Part shown: positions 42,507 to 51,662 of the stretch, one piece after another
Layout: each line of letters opens with the position of its first letter
Numbering within the stretch: the stretch's first letter is position 1
Source: CALDSL01 sp039810245
Lineage (GTDB): Bacteria; Chloroflexota; Anaerolineae; Anaerolineales; Anaerolineaceae
Reading direction: 5' to 3'
Length of the DNA stretch: 64,000 nt
NCBI GenBank assembly: GCA_039810245.1
Contig: JBDHWQ010000001.1
Span: 372,001-436,000, forward strand
The notes under the pieces: generated by a model
Told to the model about the DNA's origin: nothing
What the model saw: the letters and a program-made list of their open reading frames with translations, nothing else
Database searches by the model: none
Program-made: the position numbers and the translations under genes

Positions 42507-45500
42507 ATGACAGACAAACCATATAATGTCTTCCAATATCACATCCTGCTCGTGGACGACGATGAGGATGACTATATTCTCACACGCGATATGCTCGAAA
42601 AAGCCTGGAAAACGCGTTTCGTACTCGAATGGGCGCGCGATTTTGACGCTGGAATGCAGGCGCTGCTTTCAAACGGCTTCGATGCCGTGCTGATTGACTA
42701 TGACCTGGGCCCGCTGAACGGAATCCAGTTTATTACCGAAGCAGTGCAGATAAACCGCAAAGAACCCATGATCCTGCTCACCGGGCGCGGCGGCATTGAG
42801 ACCGACCTGGAAGCGATGCAGGCCGGCGCGTACGATTACCTGAATAAAGGCGAAATTAATCCCTCGCTGTTGGAGCGCTCAATCCGTTACGCAGTGGAAC
42901 GCAAGCGCAGCGAACAGGCGCTGCAGGCCAGCGAAGAGCGTTTTCGCCTGGCCAGCCAGGCGGTGAATGGCGTAGTTTACGATATTGACATACGCACCGG
43001 CAGCGTGTTCCGCTCGGAAGGCATGCTGGAAATGCTGGGCTACCCGGCGGATGAAAACGCGCCCGAGGACGTCTGGCGCCAGCGCATTTTTCCTGGAGAC
43101 TGGGAAAAACTTTCTAACCATTTCGACTACATGCAGCAGACGCGGGATACGCGCTACGGTGTGGAGTACCGCGTACTGCGCAAAGACGGCCGCTGGATCA
43201 CCGTGCAGGACCGCAGCCTGGTGGTGCGTGACGAACGGGGTGAAATTGTGCGCATTGTGGGCTCATCGGTGGATATCACGCAACGCAAGCACGATGAAGA
43301 ACAACTGCGCTATCAGGCTATGCTGCTGGCCAATGTCAAAGATGCCATCTATGCCACCGGTGTTGATAACTGCATTACCGCCTGGAACCCTGCCGCCGAG
43401 AACCTGTATGGTTGGAAACTCGATGAAGTATTAGGCCGTGATCTCTTCGAAGTCCTGCCTTCTGATACGCCCGTAGAAGAGCGTCATGATTTCCGCAGGC
43501 AGTGTGAAGATGGCACGCTGACGTTTCTGGATATCACGCATTATAGCCGGGATGGCAAAAAGCTCTACGTGGAAGGCACTATGATCGCCATGCGCGACCA
43601 GGAAGGCGATATCACCGGTTACGTCACATCAAACCGCGATGTCACTGACCGCAAACTTGCCGAGCAAGCGCTGCAGGAAAGCGAAGCCACGCTGCGCAGC
43701 TTTTTCAACGCCAGCGGTATCTCACTGGCAGTGGTGGAAGTAGATTTTGGCCAGAACAACATCACTTATCTGATGCAGAACCAGCACTCCGCCGCCTTCC
43801 ACGGGCTGACCCCGGCGACGTCAGCCCAGAAAACGGCTCGCGAGCTAGGGTATGATGATGCATCCATCGCGCATTGGATGGGCCACTATCGCGCCAGCGC
43901 CGGCGCAGGTGAACCGGTGACGATTGAGACCAACGAGCTGTTTTCGCTGCGCCCCGGCTGGTATCACGTCACCATCAGCCCCATCCCGGGCGGTGATCTG
44001 TTGGTGCAGCGCTTTTCGGTCACCACGGTAGATATCAGCGACCGCAAGAAAGCCGAAGAAAACCTGCGCGCCAGTGAGGAACGCTTCCACCTTGCCACCC
44101 ATACCATCAACGAAGGCTTGTGGGACTGGAACCTGGCGGACAACCACATGTGGTGGAACGATGCCTACGACCGCCTGTACGGCCCACGCCCACCCTATTC
44201 CGCGGAAACGGCAGATTGGTGGCGGGAGCGCGTGCATCCAGACGATCAGGAACGTGTATTCCAGAGCCAGGAAGAGGCGATGGAAGGCGGCAACGACCAG
44301 TGGTCGGCGGATTACCGCTTCCGGCGCGCGGACGGCAGCTATGCCTATGTTTCCGACCGCTCGCACATCATCCGTGATGCCAGCGGCAAGGCCATCCGTG
44401 TCACCGGAGCAATGCTCGACCTGACTGAGCTGAAGACCGTGGAAGAAGACCTGCGCGAATCCGAGCAGCGCTTCCGCCTGGCGCTGACCAACTCGAATGT
44501 ATCTGTGTTCACCATGGATAACAACCTGCGCTACACCTGGTCGTACGGGCCGCGCTGGGGATACTCGGCTCAAGAATTGCTGGGCCGGCGTGATGACGAG
44601 CTGGAAGGCGCGGACGATGTGTCCGAACTGCTGGATTTCAAAAGCGAAGTGATCCGTACCGGCATTGGCGCGCAGGCCATCTTAAAAGCCAAGATCAAGG
44701 GCGAGTGGCTGCAATACAACCTGGTGCTGGAACCGTTGTTTGATGAAAATGGAGAAGTGACCGGCTTCACCGCCGCCTCGATGGACATCACTAACCTGAA
44801 ACGGCTGGAAACGCAGAACATCGAAAACAAAACGCAAATTGAAGTGCAGCGCCGGCTGATCCAACAGCGTGAAATGGAGCGCATGGAGATCGCGCGCGAT
44901 CTGCACGACGGTCCGATCCAGGAGCTGGTGGCGGCGGGCATGAAGCTATCCGAAGCCATGCTGGAACAGGAAGCCGCCAATCACGAGCGCCTGCTGTCAG
45001 AGCTGCAGCGGATTTTACAGACGCAAACGCGCGAGATGCGCCAGTTCTGCCAGGAGCTGCGCCCGCCAGCGCTGGCCCCGTTCGGGTTGGAGAAAGCCAT
45101 CCGGTCACATGTGCAAACCTTTACCAACCGCTATCCAGAGATCAATGTTACGCTGAACCTGATGCGCGATGGCCAGTTGCTGCCCGAAATAACGCGCATG
45201 GCGCTGTATCGCGTGTATCAGGAACAGATGAACAACATCTTCAAGCATTCGAACTGCAAGAATGTCACCGTGACGCTGACCATTCATACGGGTAGCGAAG
45301 CGGTGACGCTGGAAATTCAGGATGACGGCGTCGGGTTTAACCTGCCCGATAATTGGATTAAGCTGGTGCGAACCGGTCACCTGGGGCTTGTAGGAATGCG
45401 GGAGCGCGTTGAAGCCATCGGCGGTACGATGGAAATCCACTCTACGCCCGGCGAGGGCACGCTGATCCGCGTCACCGCACCGGTGGTGACAGAAAGTCAG

Positions 45501-45509
45501 CCGGCATAA
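42507..45509 (+). CDS. Receiver-PAS(x5) NarL-type histidine kinase
   Basis: A 1000-residue soluble sensor kinase. It has an N-terminal receiver (residues 12-125: LLVDDDEDD, phospho-acceptor D64 in VLIDYDLGPLNG, K114), then five PAS modules starting near 138, 268, 391, 515 and 649, each preceded by an A/N-L-x-x-S-E or similar coiled-coil. Next is a HisKA_3 dimerisation region EMERMEIARDLHDGPIQELV with phospho-His 800. A HATPase domain closes it (N-box NIFKHSNCKNV, G-box DDGVGFNLPD, GLVGMRERVEAIGG). No membrane segment is present, so the input is cytosolic. No partner response regulator lies beside it. Confidence 0.93.
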   Translation: MTDKPYNVFQYHILLVDDDEDDYILTRDMLEKAWKTRFVLEWARDFDAGMQALLSNGFDAVLIDYDLGPLNGIQFITEAVQINRKEPMILLTGRGGIETDLEAMQAGAYDYLNKGEINPSLLERSIRYAVERKRSEQALQASEERFRLASQAVNGVVYDIDIRTGSVFRSEGMLEMLGYPADENAPEDVWRQRIFPGDWEKLSNHFDYMQQTRDTRYGVEYRVLRKDGRWITVQDRSLVVRDERGEIVRIVGSSVDITQRKHDEEQLRYQAMLLANVKDAIYATGVDNCITAWNPAAENLYGWKLDEVLGRDLFEVLPSDTPVEERHDFRRQCEDGTLTFLDITHYSRDGKKLYVEGTMIAMRDQEGDITGYVTSNRDVTDRKLAEQALQESEATLRSFFNASGISLAVVEVDFGQNNITYLMQNQHSAAFHGLTPATSAQKTARELGYDDASIAHWMGHYRASAGAGEPVTIETNELFSLRPGWYHVTISPIPGGDLLVQRFSVTTVDISDRKKAEENLRASEERFHLATHTINEGLWDWNLADNHMWWNDAYDRLYGPRPPYSAETADWWRERVHPDDQERVFQSQEEAMEGGNDQWSADYRFRRADGSYAYVSDRSHIIRDASGKAIRVTGAMLDLTELKTVEEDLRESEQRFRLALTNSNVSVFTMDNNLRYTWSYGPRWGYSAQELLGRRDDELEGADDVSELLDFKSEVIRTGIGAQAILKAKIKGEWLQYNLVLEPLFDENGEVTGFTAASMDITNLKRLETQNIENKTQIEVQRRLIQQREMERMEIARDLHDGPIQELVAAGMKLSEAMLEQEAANHERLLSELQRILQTQTREMRQFCQELRPPALAPFGLEKAIRSHVQTFTNRYPEINVTLNLMRDGQLLPEITRMALYRVYQEQMNNIFKHSNCKNVTVTLTIHTGSEAVTLEIQDDGVGFNLPDNWIKLVRTGHLGLVGMRERVEAIGGTMEIHSTPGEGTLIRVTAPVVTESQPA

Positions 45510-45526
45510 ACTGGCGGCGTATACGG

Positions 45527-45564
45527 GCCCCGGCGCGGCTTAATCGGCTGCAGCCGGGGCTTTT
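45527..45564 (+). terminator. Terminator after the histidine kinase
   Basis: GCCCCGGC pairs with GCCGGGGC across an 18-base loop and is followed by TTTT. It overlaps the 3' end of the convergent MFS gene. Confidence 0.5.
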
Positions 45565-46739
45565 GCGTCCAGCCAGCGGCTGCCGGTCACGTAGATAAAC
45601 GCGGCCAGCGCCGTGCAGCCGGCGAAGACGCGGAACACCGCGGGCATGCCAAAGGCATCAATGATAGCGCCGGCTACAGGCGCGCCAACCACCGAGGAAA
45701 GGCTCAGCGTGGCAACCAGCAGCGCCTGCCCGGTGGCCTTGAGCGGCTGCGGCGTGATGTGGTTAACCAACGCCACGGCAGAAAGCCAGAATGGAACGAA
45801 GGTAATGGCATGCGTCAGACTGATCGGCAGCGCGAGCAGCGGGTTGGTAAGCACGCTGTACACCAGCAGACGGGCGGAATACAGCAGGAACGCCAGCGGC
45901 AACACACGGCGCGCGCCGATGCGCGCGATCAATGCGCCGCCAAAGACCATGAAGGCGGTCTCAGAAATCGCGCCAAGCGCCCAGGTATTGCCGATCAGGG
46001 TTTCACTGGCGCCCATCTGCGACAAGTACATGCTCAGATAGCTGTGCATTCCTGCATTGCCAATGCCAAACACGAACAGGCTGATTGTCGTCACCAGCCA
46101 GGCCGGCGTGCGGATGAGCAGCAGAAATTTGCGCGAAAACGCACTGGAAATGTGCATATCATCCGCCGGCAGCCGCCAGACAAATGCCAGCATCACTGCC
46201 ATCAGCAGGGCGTAGGCGGCAAACACCAGCCGCAGGTCTGCCCCGCGCAGCAGAAACCCAATCCCCATCGTGGAGAGGATATAACCCACTGTGCCCCACG
46301 CGCGCTGGCGGCCGTACAGCTCGGTACGCCCGCGCAGCGCGGAAAGGTTCATCGTCTCGATCAGCGGCAGCAGGCTGCTGGAGAAGAAGGTGTTACCCAC
46401 CACGCATGCCAGCATGGGGAGAAAGCCTCGCGCAAACATTAACCCACCCGCGAACAACCCCGCTCCGCTAACCAGCAGCGCCATAAGCACGCGGCGCAAG
46501 CCGTAGCGGTCGCTGATAGCGCCCCAGGTTGGGCTGCCCAGCATACCCAGCAGGGCTGCCAGGCCGGTAATCAACCCGATCTGCTTGCCGCTCAGGCCGG
46601 CTTTGAACAGATATACGTTCAGATAGACGTTCATCAGGCCGAAACAGGAATAATACAGAAAATACAGCACCCGCACATTCCGCAGGTGCTGCTTCTGTTG
46701 GCCCTGCTCCGGCACAGGAAAGTCTAGCGTGTTGCGCAT
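45540..46739 (-). CDS. MFS transporter (MFS_1-like, LacY-type)
   Basis: A 399-residue permease with about 12 helices. It matches the MFS_1-like (LacY/nucleoside-H+ symporter-like) layout: VLYFLYYSCFGLMNVYLNVYLFKAGLSGKQIGL, then GAISDRYGLRRVL. A second-half loop is GALIARIGARRVL. It is the last gene of the catabolic cluster, its ATG overlapping the end of the PfkB gene by 16 bases, so it is coupled to it. It may export a product or import a second substrate. Confidence 0.8.
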   Translation of the reverse strand: MRNTLDFPVPEQGQQKQHLRNVRVLYFLYYSCFGLMNVYLNVYLFKAGLSGKQIGLITGLAALLGMLGSPTWGAISDRYGLRRVLMALLVSGAGLFAGGLMFARGFLPMLACVVGNTFFSSSLLPLIETMNLSALRGRTELYGRQRAWGTVGYILSTMGIGFLLRGADLRLVFAAYALLMAVMLAFVWRLPADDMHISSAFSRKFLLLIRTPAWLVTTISLFVFGIGNAGMHSYLSMYLSQMGASETLIGNTWALGAISETAFMVFGGALIARIGARRVLPLAFLLYSARLLVYSVLTNPLLALPISLTHAITFVPFWLSAVALVNHITPQPLKATGQALLVATLSLSSVVGAPVAGAIIDAFGMPAVFRVFAGCTALAAFIYVTGSRWLDAKAPAAAD

Positions 46740-47632
46740 GTGACCTGTGGCAGCAGCGCTTCCAGCCGCGCCTGCGCGCGCTGGCGCACATTGCTGAAGT
46801 CGTACATCGCGCCAAACTGTTCCAACGAAAACGACGCTGCCACCGCGCCCATGCACGCCGCGCGCACCAGGTCACCGGTTTCAGCCAGGCCCACCACAAA
46901 CCCGCCGCAGTAGGCATTTCCCGCGCCGGTCACATCCACAATGCGCTCTGGATGCGCCGGCGGCACGCGGCACCACAGATGACCGTCTGAAACCAGGCTA
47001 CCTTCGCCGCCCATGCGCAGCGCCACAGCTCGCGCGCCGTCATCCAGCAACGCGCGGATCGCGTCTTCTGCGATTTCGCGCCCGGTGAACTTTTGCGCTT
47101 CCAGCAGGTTTGGCGATACCACTTCCACCAGCGGCATGCTGGCGCGGAACAGGTCGCGGTTTTCCGGGATAGTGATCTCGCCCCACGGCTCCCACAGGAT
47201 TGGCCCGCTGCCGCCAGCGCGGAAACGCTCCACCCATTCGGAGAAACGGCCCATATCATTCTGGTAATGCACGCCGCTGGCGCTCCAGTAAGCCGCGGGC
47301 AGGTCTTCCGGCTGCGGAGAATGACGGATGAAGGTTTCCAGGTCGGTACGGAAGATTTCGGTGCGCTTCCCGTCGGCTTCGAACAACTGCCAGGCGCGCG
47401 CGCTGGGCAGATCATAGCGCACCACGCCGCCCAGGTCAAAGTCTTTGCTCAGCTCGGCTTCCATTTCAGGGGGAAAGTCGGTGCCCACCCAGGCAGAAAT
47501 GCCCACACTCTGCGACCAGACGCGCATGCCAGCCACAGCATGCGTGGATCCTCCGCCGAAGCTGCCCATCTGGGTACGCCCGTCGGGCAGGACGATGTCA
47601 TCGATGATAATTGAGCCGATCGAGAGGTACAC
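46724..47632 (-). CDS. PfkB-family carbohydrate kinase homologue with GAGN motif
   Basis: A 302-residue ribokinase-fold protein starting at GTG 47632 (GGAG seven bases upstream). The substrate lid and GGGSTHAVAG block (residues 25-36) are present, and the C-terminal signature reads DVTGAGNAYCGGF: the catalytic Asp of GAGD is Asn 239. Fungal Mak32-like proteins share a GAGN form. Activity is uncertain; it may bind sugar nucleotides or work on another substrate class. Last but one gene of the cluster. Confidence 0.85.
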   Translation of the reverse strand: MYLSIGSIIIDDIVLPDGRTQMGSFGGGSTHAVAGMRVWSQSVGISAWVGTDFPPEMEAELSKDFDLGGVVRYDLPSARAWQLFEADGKRTEIFRTDLETFIRHSPQPEDLPAAYWSASGVHYQNDMGRFSEWVERFRAGGSGPILWEPWGEITIPENRDLFRASMPLVEVVSPNLLEAQKFTGREIAEDAIRALLDDGARAVALRMGGEGSLVSDGHLWCRVPPAHPERIVDVTGAGNAYCGGFVVGLAETGDLVRAACMGAVAASFSLEQFGAMYDFSNVRQRAQARLEALLPQVTCATR

Positions 47633-47650
47633 GCAACTGCTCCATTTCTC

Positions 47651-47686
47651 TTCCCGCCGCGCGGAAGGTGCTCCGCACGGCGGGAA
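47651..47686 (-). promoter_or_regulatory. Intercistronic hairpin
   Basis: TTCCCGCCGCGCGGA pairs with TCCGCACGGCGGGAA (one mismatch), loop AGGTGC, between the BtpA-like and GAGN-PfkB genes. No T-run, so more likely an mRNA-stabilising or processing structure. Confidence 0.45.
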
Positions 47687-47699
47687 ATCTGTTGGTTAT

Positions 47700-48509
47700 C
47701 TAGCTCCCCAGGCTGGCGGCCTGCATGAAGGCGCGCACCTTACCGGCGTCCCAATCCGCCTGCAGTGACTCGCGCGTCCAGCCTCCCACCAGCTTGAAGG
47801 CGGTGCTGACGATGATGCCGTCGGCGATCGAGAGCGCGTGCGCCACGTTCTGCGCGTTAACGCTGCCGCCGATGAACAGCGGCACACCCAGATTTGCCTG
47901 GGCCGCTTCGCTGATCATCAGCGTGGTTTCCTCGTACAAGCGGCCGGTAAGCACCAGACCGTCCGCCCGGCCAAAGGTGGCTGCCTGGCGTGCTTCTTCC
48001 ACTAGCGGCTGCCGCCCCAGCGGCTCGCCGGTACGGTCGTAAACGTCCGCCAGGATGGCGATATCCTCGGCATGTATCTGCGCGCGGTACTGGATAGCTT
48101 CGTAGGCACAGCCCTGCAGCAGCCCTTCGGCCTTGACCATCGCGCCGACGAAGACCTTGAGGCGCACGAACTGCGCGCCGATGGCCTGGGCCACAGCCAG
48201 CGGTTCGCGCGCGCCGTGGCTCATCAGGCACACGCCCAACGCCAGGTCGGGGTACGCGGCGCGCACGGCAGCGCCGATGGCGGCCACACCGGCCACCACG
48301 TGCGGCTGCACATGCGGGGCCACGGGGTGGTCGCCCAGGTCTTGCAGGTAAAGCCCGTGCACGCCGGCACTGACCGCGGTTTCCACGTTGCGCAGTACAT
48401 AGTCGTGGATGTGCTCCATCGAACGCGCGTCGGGGTGCGCCGATCCAGGAAAGGGCGGCAGGTGCAGCGCAGCGATGATTTTGGGCAGGCGGCTGGCGGG
48501 CGTTTGCAT
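47700..48509 (-). CDS. BtpA/SgcQ-family TIM-barrel protein
   Basis: A 269-residue protein of the BtpA family. Diagnostic parts are AALHLPPFPGS near residue 13, VSAGVHGLYLQDLGDHP, FVRLKVFVGAMVKAEGLLQGCAYEAIQYR, ADVYDRTGEPLGRQPLVEEARQAATFGRADGLVLTG and VPLFIGGSVNAQNV (phosphate-binding end of a barrel). BtpA was linked to photosystem I in cyanobacteria; SgcQ members sit in sugar clusters and are of unknown enzymology. The barrel phosphate loop suggests a phosphosugar ligand. Confidence 0.85.
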   Translation of the reverse strand: MQTPASRLPKIIAALHLPPFPGSAHPDARSMEHIHDYVLRNVETAVSAGVHGLYLQDLGDHPVAPHVQPHVVAGVAAIGAAVRAAYPDLALGVCLMSHGAREPLAVAQAIGAQFVRLKVFVGAMVKAEGLLQGCAYEAIQYRAQIHAEDIAILADVYDRTGEPLGRQPLVEEARQAATFGRADGLVLTGRLYEETTLMISEAAQANLGVPLFIGGSVNAQNVAHALSIADGIIVSTAFKLVGGWTRESLQADWDAGKVRAFMQAASLGS

Positions 48510-48512
48510 GGA

Positions 48513-49673
48513 TTAACCCTGATCCAGCAGCTCGAGGTGCAGTGTCTCGCTGGTGCGGATGCGGCTGATCCCGCCGCCGCCTTCCTGGCTGCGCCCACCG
48601 GCGAAGTTGCGGAAGAACGGCTCGCCCACCACGTCAGCGCGGTACGCGGCAAACAGACTGCCGGGGATAGCGGAAATGACCGGGGCGAACATCTCATCCA
48701 CGCCCTCGGCCAGCGGCAGCACCTGCGTGGTGTGGTCCGTGATCGCGGTGGCGGAAGCTGGCACTACAGCCGCGATGCGCCGCCCAAGCTGTTGGCTGGC
48801 TACCGCGATCTCTACCATGCGCGAGCCATCACGCCCGTTGGAGCTGATCAGGAAGGTGGGCGTTTCGACGGCGCGGGCAAAGTACTGCAAGTGCGCCCAT
48901 TCTTCAGTGTCCTGGCCCATGGCCGGGTCGCCTGAGGCTTCCAGCACCTTGGCGGCGCTGAACAGCGCCGAAGCAAAGTTAGGCCCGGCACCTACAAAGA
49001 CAAATTCCGAAGCATCTTTCCACTCGGTGGCCAACCCGGCAGCGGCTTTATCGCTGTGCTCAATGGTGTACGCGGCGGCATCCGCCAGCTTGGCAATTTC
49101 CTTGCGGCGCTGCTCGGCTTCGGCGCTGGAGATGTGCCCGCGCACCTCACCCAATCGGATGGCGACCAGCAGCAGGCCGATCTGGTTGGCGATGTAGGAG
49201 CGCACGCCGGGGATATGCACGCCCGGCGGGTCCTGGAACGGCGGCTGGGTGGTGTCCACCATCAGCTCGGCGGCGCGCGCGACGCGGCTGGTGGGGGTGG
49301 CGGTCATGGCTACGGTGGTGGCGCCGAACTTGCGCCCGGCCAGCAGGCATTCCAGCGTGCGCGACACCTCGCCCGAGACCGAGGTGCCGATCACCAGGTT
49401 CGTGCCCGGTTCCGACTTGGGCATAAACTCGGCGGCATAGCGCGCGTACTGCATGGCGGTCAGAGCTTCGGTGGGCAGGCCAGCCAGCTTTTCAAATGCC
49501 AGCTCCGCACCCAACGAGGCGTGGTGTGAGTCACCGCATCCGGTGAGGTACACGCGCTTGACCGACAGGCACAGCATGTGGTCGAGCGTGTTGCGCACTT
49601 CTTCATCATACGATTGCACGACACCCCGGATCAGCTCGGGGATACTGTGGATCTGGGCTACCATTCCGTTCAT
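48513..49673 (-). CDS. Double-SIS sugar isomerase/deglycase-like protein
   Basis: A 386-residue protein with two SIS domains. The first has VKRVYLTGCGDSHHASLGAELAFEKLAG, resembling the GCGTSYHA phosphosugar loop of GlmS, and VIGTSVSGEVSRTLEC. The second, from residue ~220, has EFVFVGAGPNFASALFSAAKVLEASG and ISSNGRDGSRMVEIA. Homologues include GlmS isomerase domains, AgaS and fructosamine-6-phosphate deglycase FrlB. It lacks the glutaminase domain. ATG 49673 has GGAG nine bases upstream. Its position among PfkB kinases supports a phosphosugar amine substrate. Confidence 0.88.
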   Translation of the reverse strand: MNGMVAQIHSIPELIRGVVQSYDEEVRNTLDHMLCLSVKRVYLTGCGDSHHASLGAELAFEKLAGLPTEALTAMQYARYAAEFMPKSEPGTNLVIGTSVSGEVSRTLECLLAGRKFGATTVAMTATPTSRVARAAELMVDTTQPPFQDPPGVHIPGVRSYIANQIGLLLVAIRLGEVRGHISSAEAEQRRKEIAKLADAAAYTIEHSDKAAAGLATEWKDASEFVFVGAGPNFASALFSAAKVLEASGDPAMGQDTEEWAHLQYFARAVETPTFLISSNGRDGSRMVEIAVASQQLGRRIAAVVPASATAITDHTTQVLPLAEGVDEMFAPVISAIPGSLFAAYRADVVGEPFFRNFAGGRSQEGGGGISRIRTSETLHLELLDQG

Positions 49674-49714
49674 ATTTCGGTTCTCCTTTTGCATAACACT
49701 CTGGTTTCGCTGTG

Positions 49715-49743
49715 CGGTACTCCTTGACTGCCTCAGAGTACCG
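49715..49743 (-). promoter_or_regulatory. Inverted repeat upstream of the SIS gene
   Basis: CGGTACTC and GAGTACCG form a perfect 8-base repeat with a 13-base centre in the 108-base gap before the SIS gene. It may be an operator or an mRNA hairpin. Confidence 0.35.
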
Positions 49744-49781
49744 GACGATCATTCGTACGCCTGCACAGCGTGATTGGCTTG

Positions 49782-50705
49782 TCAGTTCTCTCCACCCGGC
49801 TGCGCGGCCAGGAACGCCCGCACCGCGGCCTCATCCGGCAGGCTGCCACGCGCGCCGATTTTTTGCACCGAGAGCGCCGCGGCGGCATTCGAAAATTCCA
49901 GGCAGTCGCGCAGCGGCCAGTCTCTCAGCAGGCCGGCCAGAAACGCGCCGTGAAAACAATCGCCCGCGCCGGTGGTATCCACCACCCGCACCGGAAAACT
50001 GGGCGCAAACGCCTCTTCCCCGGCGCGGAATGCGGCCGCGCCGCGCGAGCCCATCGTCACTACTACGATCTCCACACCCAGCGCCAGCAGCGCCCGGGCG
50101 CCATTCCGCGGCTCTTCCTGCCTTGTAAAGCGTGCCAGCGCGGTGGCATTGCAAAAAACGATATCACTATGCGCCAGGCAGTCCTGAATTTCTTCATACG
50201 AGAGCGCGTGCGCGGCTTCCAGGTCGATCGCCATCCGGCCGCCGCCGGCATGCACCGCAGCCTGGAGCGGGCCATAGACGGCCGGCTTCTGCGGCACCAG
50301 GTAGACTACGCGCGCCCGCGCCAGGGCGGCCAGCAGCTCGGGCCTGAAGGTGGGCATGTTGATGGTGGTATTGGCCACCAGGATGGTGCGCTCGCGCGAC
50401 GGGTCGAGCAGGATGATGCAGAAATCTGAGATCTGTCCCGGCAGCACTTCTACCCACGTCGTGTCCACGCCATACCCCTGCAGGTCACGCAGCGCCAGCT
50501 TGCCGCCTTCGTCATCGCCCAGTACGCCGGCCCACCCGCTGGATAGGCCCAGGCGCGCAGCGGCGCAGGCAGCATTGGCTACCAGCCCGCCGGCCTGGAT
50601 ACCCTCAAAACGCGCCAGCATCTTCTCGTCCGTCTCCGGCATGCGTGGTACTTCGAGGATGGTATCGACAGACGAGCCGCCGAGGAAGAAGCAGTCTACA
50701 GGCAT
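49782..50705 (-). CDS. PfkB-family carbohydrate kinase (complete active site)
   Basis: A 307-residue ribokinase-like kinase. N-terminal DCFFLGGSSVDTIL, the substrate GG-x-x-N block GGLVANAACAAARLG, and the C-terminal VDTTGAGDCFHGAFLAG with intact catalytic Asp. A lid of the usual length is present. ATG 50705 follows GGGAAACGC. It lies 14 bases after the nucleoside hydrolase stop, so ribose released by the hydrolase is a plausible substrate, although other pentoses or nucleosides are possible. Confidence 0.9.
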   Translation of the reverse strand: MPVDCFFLGGSSVDTILEVPRMPETDEKMLARFEGIQAGGLVANAACAAARLGLSSGWAGVLGDDEGGKLALRDLQGYGVDTTWVEVLPGQISDFCIILLDPSRERTILVANTTINMPTFRPELLAALARARVVYLVPQKPAVYGPLQAAVHAGGGRMAIDLEAAHALSYEEIQDCLAHSDIVFCNATALARFTRQEEPRNGARALLALGVEIVVVTMGSRGAAAFRAGEEAFAPSFPVRVVDTTGAGDCFHGAFLAGLLRDWPLRDCLEFSNAAAALSVQKIGARGSLPDEAAVRAFLAAQPGGEN

Positions 50706-50719
50706 GCGTTTCCCGCGCC

Positions 50720-51658
50720 TCAGGGTTGGGTCAGCCGCGCGTGCATCAGGTCGAGCAGCGCGGGCGAGTTGACATCGACGCACACATCGATCTCTGTTGA
50801 TTCGGGCCACTGGTGGTGCACATCCGGCACGGTGAAACCGGCGCAGTGGCCTTCTGTCTCCACGTATACCGGCACGCGGCGCGTAACAAACAATTCCGGC
50901 TTCACCAGGAAGCCGACCGCGCTGGGGTCATGCGTGTGCACCGCGCCGTTCATCCCATAAATCTGGTCGTGGAAGCGCTGGTAACAGGGCAGGATACGGC
51001 GCAGGAAGTCGGTTTTCGGCGTGCCGGCCGCGAAAATGCTGTCCAGCCAGGGCTGGGTCATGCTGGTCTTCGTGGTCACGTCCAGCCCCACCATGGTCAG
51101 CGGCCAACCCGCGCGGAAGACCATATTTGCGGCCAGCGGGTCGTTGGAAATATTGGCCTCGGCCACCGCGCTGACGTTGCCGCTGTGGAACGCGGCGCCG
51201 CCCATGATGACCACATCGCGCACGGCCTCTACGATGCGCGGTTCAATACGCAGCGCCAGGGCCAGGTTGGTCAGCGGTCCAACCGCGCACAGGGTGATCT
51301 CCCCCGGATGCGCCATGATGGTATCCACAATGAACTGCGCCCCGCTCACCGGCTGCAATTTCCCTGCCGGAGCGGGCATGTTGGTATTGCCGAGGCCATC
51401 TTCACCATGTACTTCGCGGCCATAAAATGGCTTTTTGAACGGCGAATAGGGCGTGCCTGCGCCCTGCGCCACCGGAATGCCCGGTTTGCCGGCCAGCTCT
51501 ACCAGCCGCAGCGCGTTTTGAGCAGTGGCTTCCACGTCGGTATTTCCGTACACGGTGCTGAAGCCCACAAATTCCAGCTCGGGCGAGGCCAACCCAAACA
51601 GGATGGCGATGGAATCATCCACGCCAGGGTCGCAGTCGAACAGGACTTTGCGCGCCAT
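50720..51658 (-). CDS. Inosine-uridine-type nucleoside hydrolase
   Basis: A 312-residue Ca-dependent N-ribohydrolase (IU-NH fold). The N-terminal KVLFDCDPGVDDSIAIL supplies the calcium Asp cluster (D8, D10, D14, D15); NTDVEATAQNALRLVELAG follows. Later are GPLTNLALAL and VVIMGGAAFHSGNV, then ISNDPLAANMVF with Asn and Asp. HTHDPSAVGFLV closes the active site. It cleaves ribonucleosides into base and ribose. AGGAG seven bases before ATG 51658 sets the start. YjbQ is five bases upstream. Confidence 0.93.
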   Translation of the reverse strand: MARKVLFDCDPGVDDSIAILFGLASPELEFVGFSTVYGNTDVEATAQNALRLVELAGKPGIPVAQGAGTPYSPFKKPFYGREVHGEDGLGNTNMPAPAGKLQPVSGAQFIVDTIMAHPGEITLCAVGPLTNLALALRIEPRIVEAVRDVVIMGGAAFHSGNVSAVAEANISNDPLAANMVFRAGWPLTMVGLDVTTKTSMTQPWLDSIFAAGTPKTDFLRRILPCYQRFHDQIYGMNGAVHTHDPSAVGFLVKPELFVTRRVPVYVETEGHCAGFTVPDVHHQWPESTEIDVCVDVNSPALLDLMHARLTQP

Positions 51659-51662
51659 ATGC

